A stretch of DNA of 64,000 nt, taken from NCBI GenBank assembly GCA_037975125.1, contig CM075854.1:68151761-68215760 (forward strand), written 5' to 3'. Made by a program: the position numbers and the translations under genes. Below are positions 14,276 to 26,600 of the stretch, piece by piece. The stretch is from Latrodectus hesperus (lineage: Eukaryota; Arthropoda; Arachnida; Araneae; Theridiidae). Below the pieces are notes generated by a model. It was not told the DNA's origin. It made no database searches and was given only the letters and a program-made list of their open reading frames with translations. The first letter of the stretch is position 1. Each line of letters starts with the position of its first letter.

Positions 14276-14432
14276 GTTTGGTTCGCCTACTACTACACTA
14301 GTCTTACTACCAAGGCAAGTGGCTCCACATTTTTTTCTGTCTCAGGGATCGGTCTCTTGTGAAATTTAGAACTGTCTGAAATAATTCCCCTTTTCTTCTT
14401 ATTCCAGAAGCGGAATCGGTTCGGCATCGAAG
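14268..14432 (+). other. 5' UTR with a possible GC-AG intron (14315-14407)
   Basis: AAG|GCAAGT at 14312-14320 is a close match to the consensus of GC-type donors. A pyrimidine-rich CTTCTTATTCCAG ends at 14407. Splicing them removes 93 nt and leaves a leader of roughly 70 nt before the ATG. A second possible acceptor, TTTTTTCTGTCTCAG, ends at 14345. It is equally possible that the leader is unspliced. Confidence 0.35.
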
Positions 14433-14601
14433 ATGGTTGATCAAGCAGTTCTAGATAAATTGGAAGCCGGCTTCCAAAAACTTCAGGAAGCGAAAAACTG
14501 CAAATCCTTGTTGAAGAAGCACCTAACCAGGGAGATTTTCGATAAGCTAAAACATAAAAAAACCGCTATGGGAGCAACTCTTCTGGACGTAATTCAGTCT
14601 G
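14433..14601 (+). CDS. Arginine kinase coding exon 1 (residues 1-56 plus 1 nt)
   Basis: Starts [15 protein letters not shown], the usual arthropod arginine kinase N-terminus, and ends in LLDVIQSG at donor G|GTAAGC (phase 1). The ATG context AAG-ATG-G is favourable, and no upstream in-frame start is needed. It encodes part of the small helical N-terminal domain. Confidence 0.95.
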
Positions 14602-17600
14602 GTAAGCTCACACACATTCTGCTATTATTATAATTGTTATATTATATTAACATCTTGATAATTTTTATCAAATATATTTATATTAACATTATGTCCACTG
14701 AAGCGCGAGATTATACTAATAAATTCATTTATAATTTTATAAGTTAAATACCGATATAATTATTCGACTTAATGTATTTGTTAAAAATTGTAATCCATCT
14801 AAAATAACAGCAAAAAAATTATTGAATAATAATTATTTTAATAAGTACAAATTGTTATGAGGGAAAGAAGACGTTAGTAAAAATATATATGTTAAACTTA
14901 TTTTTTAATAACAAATTTATATCAATTTCGAAATAAAGGAATATAATTTGTTTTAATTTAATAATTAAACTTTAAATGTACTTACTAATATTTTTGTGAA
15001 TTATTAAATATTACTGATTTCTTTTTTTGATTGCTTAACCACTATTGTTTTCAAAAATGATGAACTATCGAAAACTTCGTAATGGCTTTCTAAAGCTTCA
15101 TGAAGAAATTAGCATGTAAAATTAGTTAAAATATGTGAGGTTAAATTTTTGAGCAGCAAGTATTTTACATTTGCTATTTTATGTATATATGTGTTTTACA
15201 CAAATTGTTGAAAAATTTTTGGTATTCGCAAATGTATAATATTACACACTAGAATAGGAAAACATTTGTGACATCTATTATGATTTAGCCTGAACAATAT
15301 GCCAAGGCACCTTTATTATTATTTTTAAATAAAACACTTTTTAAAAAAATTAACCACGTAGCTCTTTTCGAAGGATAGCAGAAAATTTTAACCTAAATTT
15401 TTTTAAAACAGCGTTATAAAGTTGGAGAAAGAGTAATTGTGATAACTGAATAAAATTATTGAGAAATAATCATAAATAATTGCTTTCGAAAATTTGGAAC
15501 CTGCAATAAGAATTATTTGAAGTTAAAGTTAAAAAAATATAAGTAATGAGAAATTCCTAGAAATTTGGAATAATTGAAGTAAAATATCACTAAATAAACA
15601 TTCCAAGAATTTTAAATTTAAAAAATGAAATGGGTTTTTTTATTTTTATTTAACGTAATTAATTGTGATTAAGGGGTGCTTTTTTATTTTTAATATCTCT
15701 AAATTTTAGATCAATCCACCCACAACTACGTAAGTAGAAAAGACAATTGAAGAAATTCTTTACTTCTTTAAACTCTTCAGAAATATCAGATTGTCTCATA
15801 ATATCTCCATCTCAAATAAATCAATCGCATTAGATTTCTAAGCATGCAGTTATAATCATGCCCACTCTGTTTGTTGGAATAATTTAAGAATGTATTTCTT
15901 GCAAAGCAACTTAGTTTCGTTTGCTCAGACAGCTGCTGACCCAAATTCAATTTGTTTATTTTCCCTGTCTGGCTTGCATGGTGTGTTAGAAATACAAAAG
16001 AAAAGGGGAAAAAAGAAGTGATAAGGATTCCCTCCCCTTACGGAGAGTCGACTCACAATTCGGTTCCACCTGACAGAGCCCCCATCCGGTTTCGTGGTCG
16101 CACATGTAACAGTCAGATCTCTTTCATCAGATTCTCTGAAAGCAGAAAAAAAATCTAAAGAAAATAATGTGGAAGAGCTTTTATTTATTTATTTATTTTC
16201 CTCTTTTTTTCTTCTTTTTTTTGCGAACTTCCCAGTTAAATGTTTGCTAAGCATTCTGTAGCCATTTTTAATAAAAGGGTTTCTTGTTTCTCATAAGGAT
16301 TTCTTTTTCACTCGAAAAATCATCATAAGTGCTCCGCTTTTTTTTTTTAAGTGAATTTTGTTTATCGGATATGTTATTTTTTACTTTTGCTATCACTTCA
16401 TACGTTGATCGGAAATCTTAAAATTGAATTGAATTTCATATAACCATATCAAGACTTGAATTATTACTTAGCATAAAAATTTCCCCATAAAATACATTTC
16501 ACAAGCATCAGAAAAACTTCATTAGATCAGTACAAGATCTTTTTAGAAAAATGTAGTTTTTCATAATATTAATATCACTGAATATAATTTTTATCTCTGT
16601 GTCTCCGATTTAGGTTAGAATAATTTTAATATTTTCTTATTTTGTTGTTTTAAATTATTATATTTCCAACAATTTACTCTTTTTTTAAATTTTCTTAGTA
16701 TTGAATCTTCACTTATAGGAATGATTTTCTTTTAAATTTACTTTTGTTTTAATTTTTACCTTTCTTATAATAATTTTTCTTAAAACTAATTAAAAAGTTC
16801 CTTTAAGAGTGAAATTTAAAAGATTATACTATTTTAATATTTAAAATATATAAAATTATATTTTCTTAAAAAATTTCTGCGAATAATTTAAAATATTTCC
16901 GCTTCTATTAATCATACATTTTTCGCAATCTCTTTGTCATACATTTTAATTATGCATCTCTTTCACTTAATCATACTTGCATATTATGCTAATTTTTATA
17001 AACAGGCTTTAAAAATTAGAATTAATAGAAAAATTTAAAAATATATTTATATTTAAAATTGTACGTATTTTTAAACGGTAAAATTAAGCACAAATTTTAA
17101 GTTCTAGCAGTTCAAAATCCTACCAAATATGCGCTATCAACCTGCTCATGCTCTGTACGAAGGTCAAATTAAGGTGACAATAAAATATTATTGAAAAAAG
17201 AAAAATCACGAAAATTATGAACATTTCGAAATCGACTCACAAATATCGAGAAAAATAATAAAATTTTGTTCAATAATTATTTTTGAAATTGATTTTTGAT
17301 TAAAATTTTGCGGAAGAAATTGTATTCTGGAAAATCGTATTCAAATTGCAACATGAAAATTCAGCATCTTGAAAAGAATTGTATTCAGATTGAAAAAATA
17401 AGTTAAGAAAAGTTTAACGATAGAAAGAAAATATTTCTCTTGAATTTTTTTTTATTATCATTTTCACTACACTTCTTTCTCCCATTTCGTTGAAAGAAAG
17501 ATTAATGTAGTATTTTTACTCGAAATTTATTTATTACTTTTCAATGATCCATTTCACAAAAAAAAAAGAAATTTCGCTTTATGTTTTTTATTTCTGTTTC

Positions 17601-20600
17601 TTGTTATTCTCTCCATTCAGCCTTCATGGTTCAGTAAGCCAAATAGTTAAGCCGCTGTATGCGTGTAAGTCTCGAGAAAATTTAGTAGGGGCACAATAAT
17701 ATTAAGTTTCTTTTTGTCTAATGCGATTTTAATGTGACAAAATTTACTTAGAATAGTAAAGCCCCAAGAAATTATCTCACTATAATTGAATAATAAAAAG
17801 TTTTTTCGTTCTCGTGAGAAATGATTTTTTCGTAAACTTTTGGTTCAGTATTTTTTGAATTTCTCTGAACTAAATAATATTTAATGTCAGTTTATCATTT
17901 CTGTGAGTCTTCCTATCAATGATTACACGTTGCATTTTACCAAGCCAAAAATACTTGAAACTAGCTCGAATGATATCGGTCGCCTTCTGCTGAGTTAGAG
18001 CAGGGTAGTTGAAAAAATTTCATCGATTATATTTTTAATAAATTTAAATCATTGCTTTTAAATTTTAAATCTATTGGATTTATTTAAAGTACTGTTTTTC
18101 GTTATAGTTTTTAAAGCAAATTTTATTAAAAGCATTGTTTTTGTTATAAATTTTAAAGCAAATTTTATTAAAAGATTTTGATTCCTATCATGTTTATTTT
18201 ATATTTGACAAAGTTTATCCAAAGACGTTGAGTATTTCTTTCATTTTTTTTATTCATTCAAATATGCTAGTTCCTATAAACCTCTTTTTTTGTCCTAACT
18301 GTACTTTGATTAATGTTTTAACGTAACTTACCTACATATTAGTTGGCGGGTTTTAGTAGTTTTGTTTTGTACTCACACATATGTACTCAGTTTAAATGAA
18401 TTCTCTCTCTCTCTCTCATTGGATTTAATTTACTTTTCGTTTCATATATCACATTTTTTTCTTTCGATAACGCCACTTAATTCTTTATTTTTTAATTTAT
18501 TTTCTTCAAATTATTCAAAATACATTGATTTTCTAATTCAAAAAGTGAACATTTTAATAATTCTTTATATTTTTAACATCAAATATTTAAATTTTGATTA
18601 TTACAATTACCTTTTCAATCAATGCATTGAAAGCAAAAATTATGAAATTGATTTCTATAATGGAAAAGTACTTCAAAATTTCCTATTAAAAAGAAAGGGT
18701 GAAGATTCCTGAGCGTGACGAAACGCAAAATGTATACATCACTATTTGGCATGACCGGCGCGACAAATCGTGTTTTTCGTCATCCTATCCATCAATGGTC
18801 GTCCTTGTGTTTATTTTGGAAGCAAATTTCCTTGTCGGCAGTGTTACGTCCTATCTTATTCATTTTTTTCTTAATTTGATAGTAACTTAATTCACTCTCA
18901 CTTGCTGTTAGAAAGGATGCGCCGATGTGCAGTTATACTGTTTTAATTCATCGCTGAGTCAAATTCGTTGCATAATATGTAGTTTATTTTTTACTATAAA
19001 AAGAAATTTTTGTAAAAAAAAAAAAATCAGAGAATCAAATTGTAATAATAAAAATAAAGAGCATTTCAGATTTCATGTCATACCATCTACAAAGAGAGTA
19101 CCAAATGGATGTTTTATGCAAATAAATGTAAGAAATTAACTATCATGCATCAAAAAATGATATAATGTTGAAGAATACCTTATAAACAAAATTTATAAAT
19201 GTCATATTTGATGAACGTTATTATAAATAAATGTTTGAAAATTAGCTTAGAAATGTATATATAGGGAGAAAGATCAATTTATATATTCAAGGAATTTGGC
19301 TTAGACCCTCAAAAACTTTCGAAATAAAAAATAATAGAAATTAGTGAAAAAGCCATCTGATATACTTATTTAAATAATTTTAACTGATATATTTAGGAAA
19401 TTTATTTATTTATAAGGTATTGTGAAAAATGAATGCAATCTGAAAATTATGACAAAAGCAATAAGCTTTTTCAATCTTAAGAAATTCGACCATAAATTTG
19501 AAATACATATGTTAAATACAGTTAATAATGTGAATACTTATAAAAACATTAATAATAAAAATCTTTTTCTTAAATATAAGCTGTGATAGTAGTCTGGATC
19601 AATTTAACTATGAAAACATTAATTTAAAGAGTATGCATTAAGAAAAAGTAGCATTAAATTTCAAATGAAAAGTATATATTATTAGCAAGTTCAACAAGTA
19701 TTTATATAATAGATAAGTCTTCGAGAAAATGTCGTCTGCCGTAAAGGACCTTGAATCTAGTATTGGAAATTCGAACTCTGATGGAAACGGAAGTGAACTC
19801 TACATATTTTCCACTCTCAGTTGCAATAAAATTTCTCAGTAATGAACGCAATGCTATGATTAGGGGTGTGGAAATATCTCGTTTTATTAGAAATAATTAA
19901 CTGAATATATCTGTATCATGGATTTTTCCCATGCTTTTTTTCTAATTTTATCATTTTATAATACCGTCTTATAGAATGATTTTTCATAATTTTAGTTTTT
20001 ATCTAGTTTATTTTCATAGTGTCTCAATATTGCGAAAAAGCATTTTTTAAAATCCCGACAGTTAAAACTATTTTGAGAACAAAAGCATTAAATTCCCATT
20101 TTCAGCTTTGAATTCCCAAGGGCAATGGGTAGCATCGATTTCTAGACGCAGGTGACCTGAGGCAACAAGTGTGATTCATTTCACCTCACCTGCTTTTCTT
20201 TACAATGACGCTACCGTCTGGTTCACTTTCTTCTTCTAACGTTTCAGCTGCTATTTTAGTCTCCTCAAGTTTCGTAATGTTTCTAATTATCAATAAAATT
20301 GAAAGAGATAGCTCGAATTAATTTCCTTCTTTGGAACTCTCTGTGTGCCATTTCGAATATTAAATTATTCCATTTCATTGGTAATTAATTTAGGAGTATT
20401 TGTTTTACGAGTTATTGCACTCGTGAAATTTCTCTCTAAGCTCAAAGAATTCATTCAGACGGTACGCAATTAAAGTGATCCATTGTAAGCGTTCTTGCAC
20501 TTCTACCATTTATAATCATACACTAATACTTATTCTTTCGAAATTATAAATGTTTGATATAATTTAGGTTAAATAGAGGTAATTTATGATTTCAAATTTT

Positions 20601-23600
20601 ATTTTAGACCTCAATTAAAAAATTTTAAGTAATAAATAATTTATGTGTTTAAAAGACCATTGAGTTAATTACATGATGAAATCAACTATCCGTTAAAGAA
20701 GTAAATTTAATTTTATTTGTTTTCTGACAAATTATTTCCATTATTCTTTACTTATATTAAAAAGCCATTTTATTTGCCATTTGAATAATTACATTAACTG
20801 CTTTTAATTAGAGTTTTATGAGTGCTTCACTAAAAAAAAAAAAAACTTCTACAAAAGCATAAAATTAACATAATAATAAAATTTACACATTCTATACTTT
20901 AGATGACCAATTTTAGAAAATAAATTCAACTGCAGATTACAAATTTGCATAGTAAATTAGATATTCAGAATTAAGAAATTCTTATTGTAACTTATAAATA
21001 TCTCGATAAATATTTTATCCTGATAAATGAACAATTTATTAGATTAACATGTGCAGTATTTTCCAAGCGTCGCGAACAATTAAAAATAAATTAGTTTTAG
21101 TTAAAAAAATATTTTTTTATCATTGTTAAAAAAAGAAGTGGAACTTTTTTATTTAATTTCTGAGTGTCTTTCCAAATTTAAAACTCTGACAAGCACTTTA
21201 AAATACAAATAAATGAAATTGTGTGTATTTTAAATTGAATCTCTGGAAAATTATAAGATAAAATTGAGACATTCTTTTTAAATAATTAGAAAATGAAGAT
21301 AATAAATAAAATTTAAAATATTAATAATTGAAAAGTATAATAGATATTTAGGCACTCATTAAAACTCATAAATGAAAAAGAACAATATAACATGCATCAG
21401 TTTTAAATATTCATATTATTCGAAATACTCAACATTATATGTGATTTGAAATGATATTTATACACATACATATATAATATGGTCGTGTGAAAAGTTGAAA
21501 TTCCGCATATAAACATGGCGGAAATTTTATGGTTTTGTGGTAAACAAATAGTTGACATAGAAACGAAAAATAACCACGCACATTTTAAAGATCTGAAAAA
21601 AGTTCTGTTAAGTGAACTGGAATCGATTCACTTGATATTGTAATTCTAAAGGTCAACCTAATTTGATACTTCCTGCAGATCCTATCTTTTTTCTGTGCGC
21701 TCTGCAACACAGCAAACGATTTCCGTTAATTATATCCACTGGCTTCACAATTCACGTTTCTCAACTCTAAAGAAGCATAAAGGGTTTCATGTTCTTCCAG
21801 ATAACGGTCAAATTTGCATAAAAATTGTATTCTGGTTAATGATCCCGTTCTCTTCATTTAGGTAGATTAAAAAAAAAAACAAAAAAAGTTGAATAGTTGG
21901 GGAATGAAAAGTTAAAACCTGAAACCTTTGTAACACTTTTTGCAGCGATTTCTTTAAAACTCCCTTAAAATACTTAAAAAATAAAATATTTAACTTTTTA
22001 AATTTTAGGATAAGCGAAATAGATTTTCTATAGTTTTTCATTAACTTTATAATATAAATTCTTATTTAAAGAGTTTGATTTTAAAAATCTTGTACTAGAA
22101 TGGTCATTTTTAATCGAACTTATGCTGTTTAAAGATGACTGCAGAACTTTTGTTCAGTTTGCTTGCAGTAAATCGATCACACTTTTTTATGTCACAAAGA
22201 AAAGTGCGCTCTAAAATTATTCAGAAAAATTTCAGACAATTGTTTTTGATGTGAAGAAGGAACATTTGACCTTTTGTTCTTTCAATGTAAAATTTATGTG
22301 AGACTAAGTAGCATTCAAGCAGTATCTTGGAAAATTGAAAAATATAGTAATACAAAAAGTAATCAATATGAAAATACAGTCAATAATTTAAAACTTACTT
22401 TATAATTAGACATCAGTGAGGTCTAACTTTATATAAAAGACAATTTTTATAATTATAATATTCTGAAAATTCATTTTATGAAGATGAAATTATATACTAA
22501 ATTATTTTATGAAATAATTATTTAAAATTTATATAATAATAGAGTAAATTTTCTTGCTAATAGAATAACTTAGTTTCATAGCAACTTTTTATTTTATGGT
22601 TGACCAATTAACTTTTTAGACTTCTACTTTATCATTTTAGACTAATGAAAAAAATAAAATTTCTTTAAGTATTATTTAGTAGTATAATCTTTTTACATCA
22701 AGTACTCAACAAAACTGTATGTAGTGATATATAAACATTTCAAACGGAACGAAAATATTCCTTAAAAAGTAATTTTAAAATATCTCCTTAAATAGCTGTT
22801 TTACAAATTTATAAAATGTTAAAGTAAGTAATTTCTTAAATTAAGCTACCGTTAAAATATCAACCCATAATTTTGACAAAGCTGATTTAAACTATCTGAT
22901 ATATGGTATTCCTAACAAGCATAACTGATAATACAACAAAATCTAAGGTTAATTTCATTCACCGCAAAAATAATTTTTAAAATTTTTTTCCAGATAAGTA
23001 AAGCTGATTAATGTCTATATTCTGTTTTCTGTCAATATATAATGTCCATATTTTATAATTTTTCTATAGAAATATTTTTCGTTGTAGCAATATATTTCCG
23101 TGAAAAATACAAAAATATAATTTTAGGTATTCTATTATTTATTTTTAAATAATTGTAAGAGATATACAATTTAAGATTATTAGATCAGTCTGTTCTTTTC
23201 ATCTTTCGGGATGCAAGTACTATATGCAGGTATACATTCAATAAAGTTTTTATTTTATGAAATTAAATCGAAATTAAATGTTTTATTTAAAATTGTATCG
23301 ATAGATGAAGTCCTATACACTTTTATGAGAGCACCAAAAACATTTTATTCGTTAAATGTAATTTGCCATTCACAAATTTTTCGCGATTATATTTTTTGCC
23401 TAAAAGAAAATATAATAAAAAATTACCATTGAAAAGTTCTATTTAATAATTTTTATTCCGTGTTGTAATGATATTTTAACGTAGAAAAGTTTGAAATAAA
23501 GGATAATAATTTACAGTGCAAAAATTAATTTACTATCAAAGCCAGAAATATTTTGAGTTTGGCAAAGAATAAAAATGGGTAAAACAAACATAAATTATTA

Positions 23601-26600
23601 AGAAATACGAGAAAAGTATTAAGGGTAAACTAAATTTGGCAAAACTGGTTAATTAAAGACGAAAAAAAATCATTCGTAGGGCAAATATGAGCGAATCTTA
23701 AAAACAAATAAAAGTGCAAGAATAATGGGATTTATTTTCGGAATTTATTTGCGCCGCAGCATGTGAATAATACCCTCCCCCCTCATCCTATCGATCTTTA
23801 AGCAGCACTACAAATATAATTCAAAGTTCTATAGTTATAAGATTACCTACGAGAATTCCTTCTCGTTGAACAAATTCAATATAGCTCTATTCTCATATCT
23901 GAAATTTAGTCAGTTTTCATGTACAGTGAACCGATAAAACTTCTGTATTACTAACGATAAGATATTTCTCAAGAAGATTGTCGTATTAGATGTTGATGTT
24001 ACAAAATGCGTTGCCACTAGTTTGAGATAAAGTTATTGTTAGAAGTTTTACTCCTGCACACTCTGTAGATAATGTAAGATAATAAAATATGTTCTCATTG
24101 ATTAAATACTACATTATCTCACAGATCATTCATAGCATAAGAATTTGAAAAAAATTTATGATACTAAACCACTTTGACATCTACAGCATGTGTGAGATTT
24201 CTTGGTTATTCTGAAATTAAAAGAAACTAAAAAATGTCATTTTACTGATAAGCGATGATTTTATAAACTTAATATTTGGTATATTTAACATCTACAGCTT
24301 ATTTGTCTTGTAATCAAATTCTCCAATGGAGATTTAATTACTTGAACGGGAAAAGTTAATTGATTTCATTTGATTAACTTCCCTTTATAATCAATGGTAA
24401 TAACCCTTCATCTTGCTGGACTTAAAATTTTTAATATTATATATCTTGTTTGTTTCACAACAATGTTTTGTTCAAAACAATTTTCTTTTAAATATTCAGT
24501 GAAAATTTGGTAAAAACCATTATTTTTAACAATTATATAAGCAAATGGATTATTCATCATTCTTTTTGTTTTCTACTTTTAATACATGAATAATTGTAGA
24601 AGATAACAATTTAGGAAAATCAACTGATGATATCTATCTAATTACATATTATTTAAGTTACTGTCAATAAGCTTGAAACGAGGATTCGTGTTTTTACTGA
24701 AAATTGTATTTAATCAAAGTAATATGCGTGATTTTAAAGTTTAGAATGAGTTAAAATGTGAGTACACATTCAATGAAAGTGGTATAAAAACTGAGAGAAT
24801 AAAAACATGATATTGTCACTTACTATGTTGAAATATAAGTAAAAAGCACCTCTTTTTGATGTTCAGAGATCATGCCGAAGATTAGTTTTATCACTTTTGG
24901 TGAGTAAGAAACGGAGCGTGGCAAATAAATCTAATCTAAGTATATGTTCTAGAAAAAATAAAGGAGAAAAAAGAATAGAATGTTTTCGTCGTGGTGTAAA
25001 GGTTTTATTATTTTCCTCAGCTTATGAAAGCTAGATAATGAATTCTTTATAAGAAACTATCGTCTTTATTGTACATGAGATTTTCATATAAAATTCTGAG
25101 TACACCTCAATTACTGTTGAAAGAATTTTTTATTTAGTAGATTTTGATTAATAATTTTACTTGTAAAATCTTCACATTAAAATAATCTAATAATATTTAA
25201 GAGGTAAAATCTTGTGCTAAACTGAGATAATTTCAAATACTTTTTTTTATCAGAATATGCATAATGCAAATAGAAACTAATTACGATTCCTTTCGATAAA
25301 AATCTCTTTTTCTGCTGAAAGTAAGAAGGCCATTTTCAGAAATATTAGTTGTATCTCAATATTTATTTTTAAATTGATAATTTTGTTACTTCAATTATCA
25401 AAACAATGCAAAGCATTTTCTTCATTTAACTGGATAATAAAATTAAATCCACATAAATACAAATGTTCTAGGCAGACATTACAAAGAATTCGAACATTTT
25501 ATTCTAAGTGCTATTATTCTCAGCATAAATTGCTCTTAAAAATTTGAACTTTTAAAGTTTATCTTGATATAAGTGTCACAGAAGTTAAGATATTAGGTAA
25601 GTAGTTTTTTTACTAAGAAAAAGTCTGTCTTTATCGTGATAACTTTTGGAACAAATAATTTTAAAACAATCATTTTATCATAGTTTCATGATTCATTGAT
25701 TTTCTTTTAAATAATTTGTTTCTTTTTCGAAATTTTCTCTAATTTCAAATAGCTTGTGAAGATAATTATTTATATCTTAAAACTATACTTCATCTATTTA
25801 GATTAAAATGAAAGTAAGAAAGACGCTTAATGCAGAATAGAGAAGTAAATGAAAAATTTCATTTATTGGAAAAACATTATTATTTTAAAAGTTAATAATG
25901 ATAATATATAATGGAAAGAGTGCTTGCGTTACAGACTTTAATTCAATCATCAGTTATTTTAATTTTCAACTACATAATAGAATTTAGTTTTCATAATAAA
26001 ATTTCTTACGAGAAGGAACACATAGAAATGATAAACATGTTTCGTTGTTTTTTAATTTCTCACGATATGATTTTTTTCTCAATTGAGGTCGAAAGATTTT
26101 ATTTTGAACTGCAAATGTAATATTAAATAATCCAATCCAATGACCTGATCTCATTTCTTAAAAAAATATGAATCTAGTTCTAGTTCTTTAGTGAACGCAA
26201 AACAAGTTTAAGCTTGATCTAAAATTAGGTTTTATATTTTTATATGAACTCCCAGAAACCCATATTTTTCATTGTGCTTTCAATCTGTAAACTTTAACAT
26301 TAATACTGGTGAACAGAAAAAAAGAAGAAGAATTATTAAAAGAAAATTATACTCGTTTGCATACAAGTAAACTATAATTATAAATCCAAATAGAAAGTTT
26401 TTTTTATTGCATATTATTATTGACATTGTGTGGAACTGGCAGATCAAAAAAAAAAAAAAAATGAGGGCGGTAGGAAATATGATTCTAAATTAACTTTTTT
26501 TGAAAACAAAGATAAATGCTTATAAACAATTATTATTATAATTAGACTATTATTATAAATCAAACTAGGGAAGTTTTTATTGCATATTGTTGTTGATATT

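Noticed and set aside
18362..18712. 116-codon open frame, the longest outside known coding or repeat sequence except the transposase frames
   Set aside because: Composed of Phe, Ile, Leu, Ser, Asn and Tyr codons from AT-rich DNA with a (TC)n stretch. No domain, codon bias or splice context.
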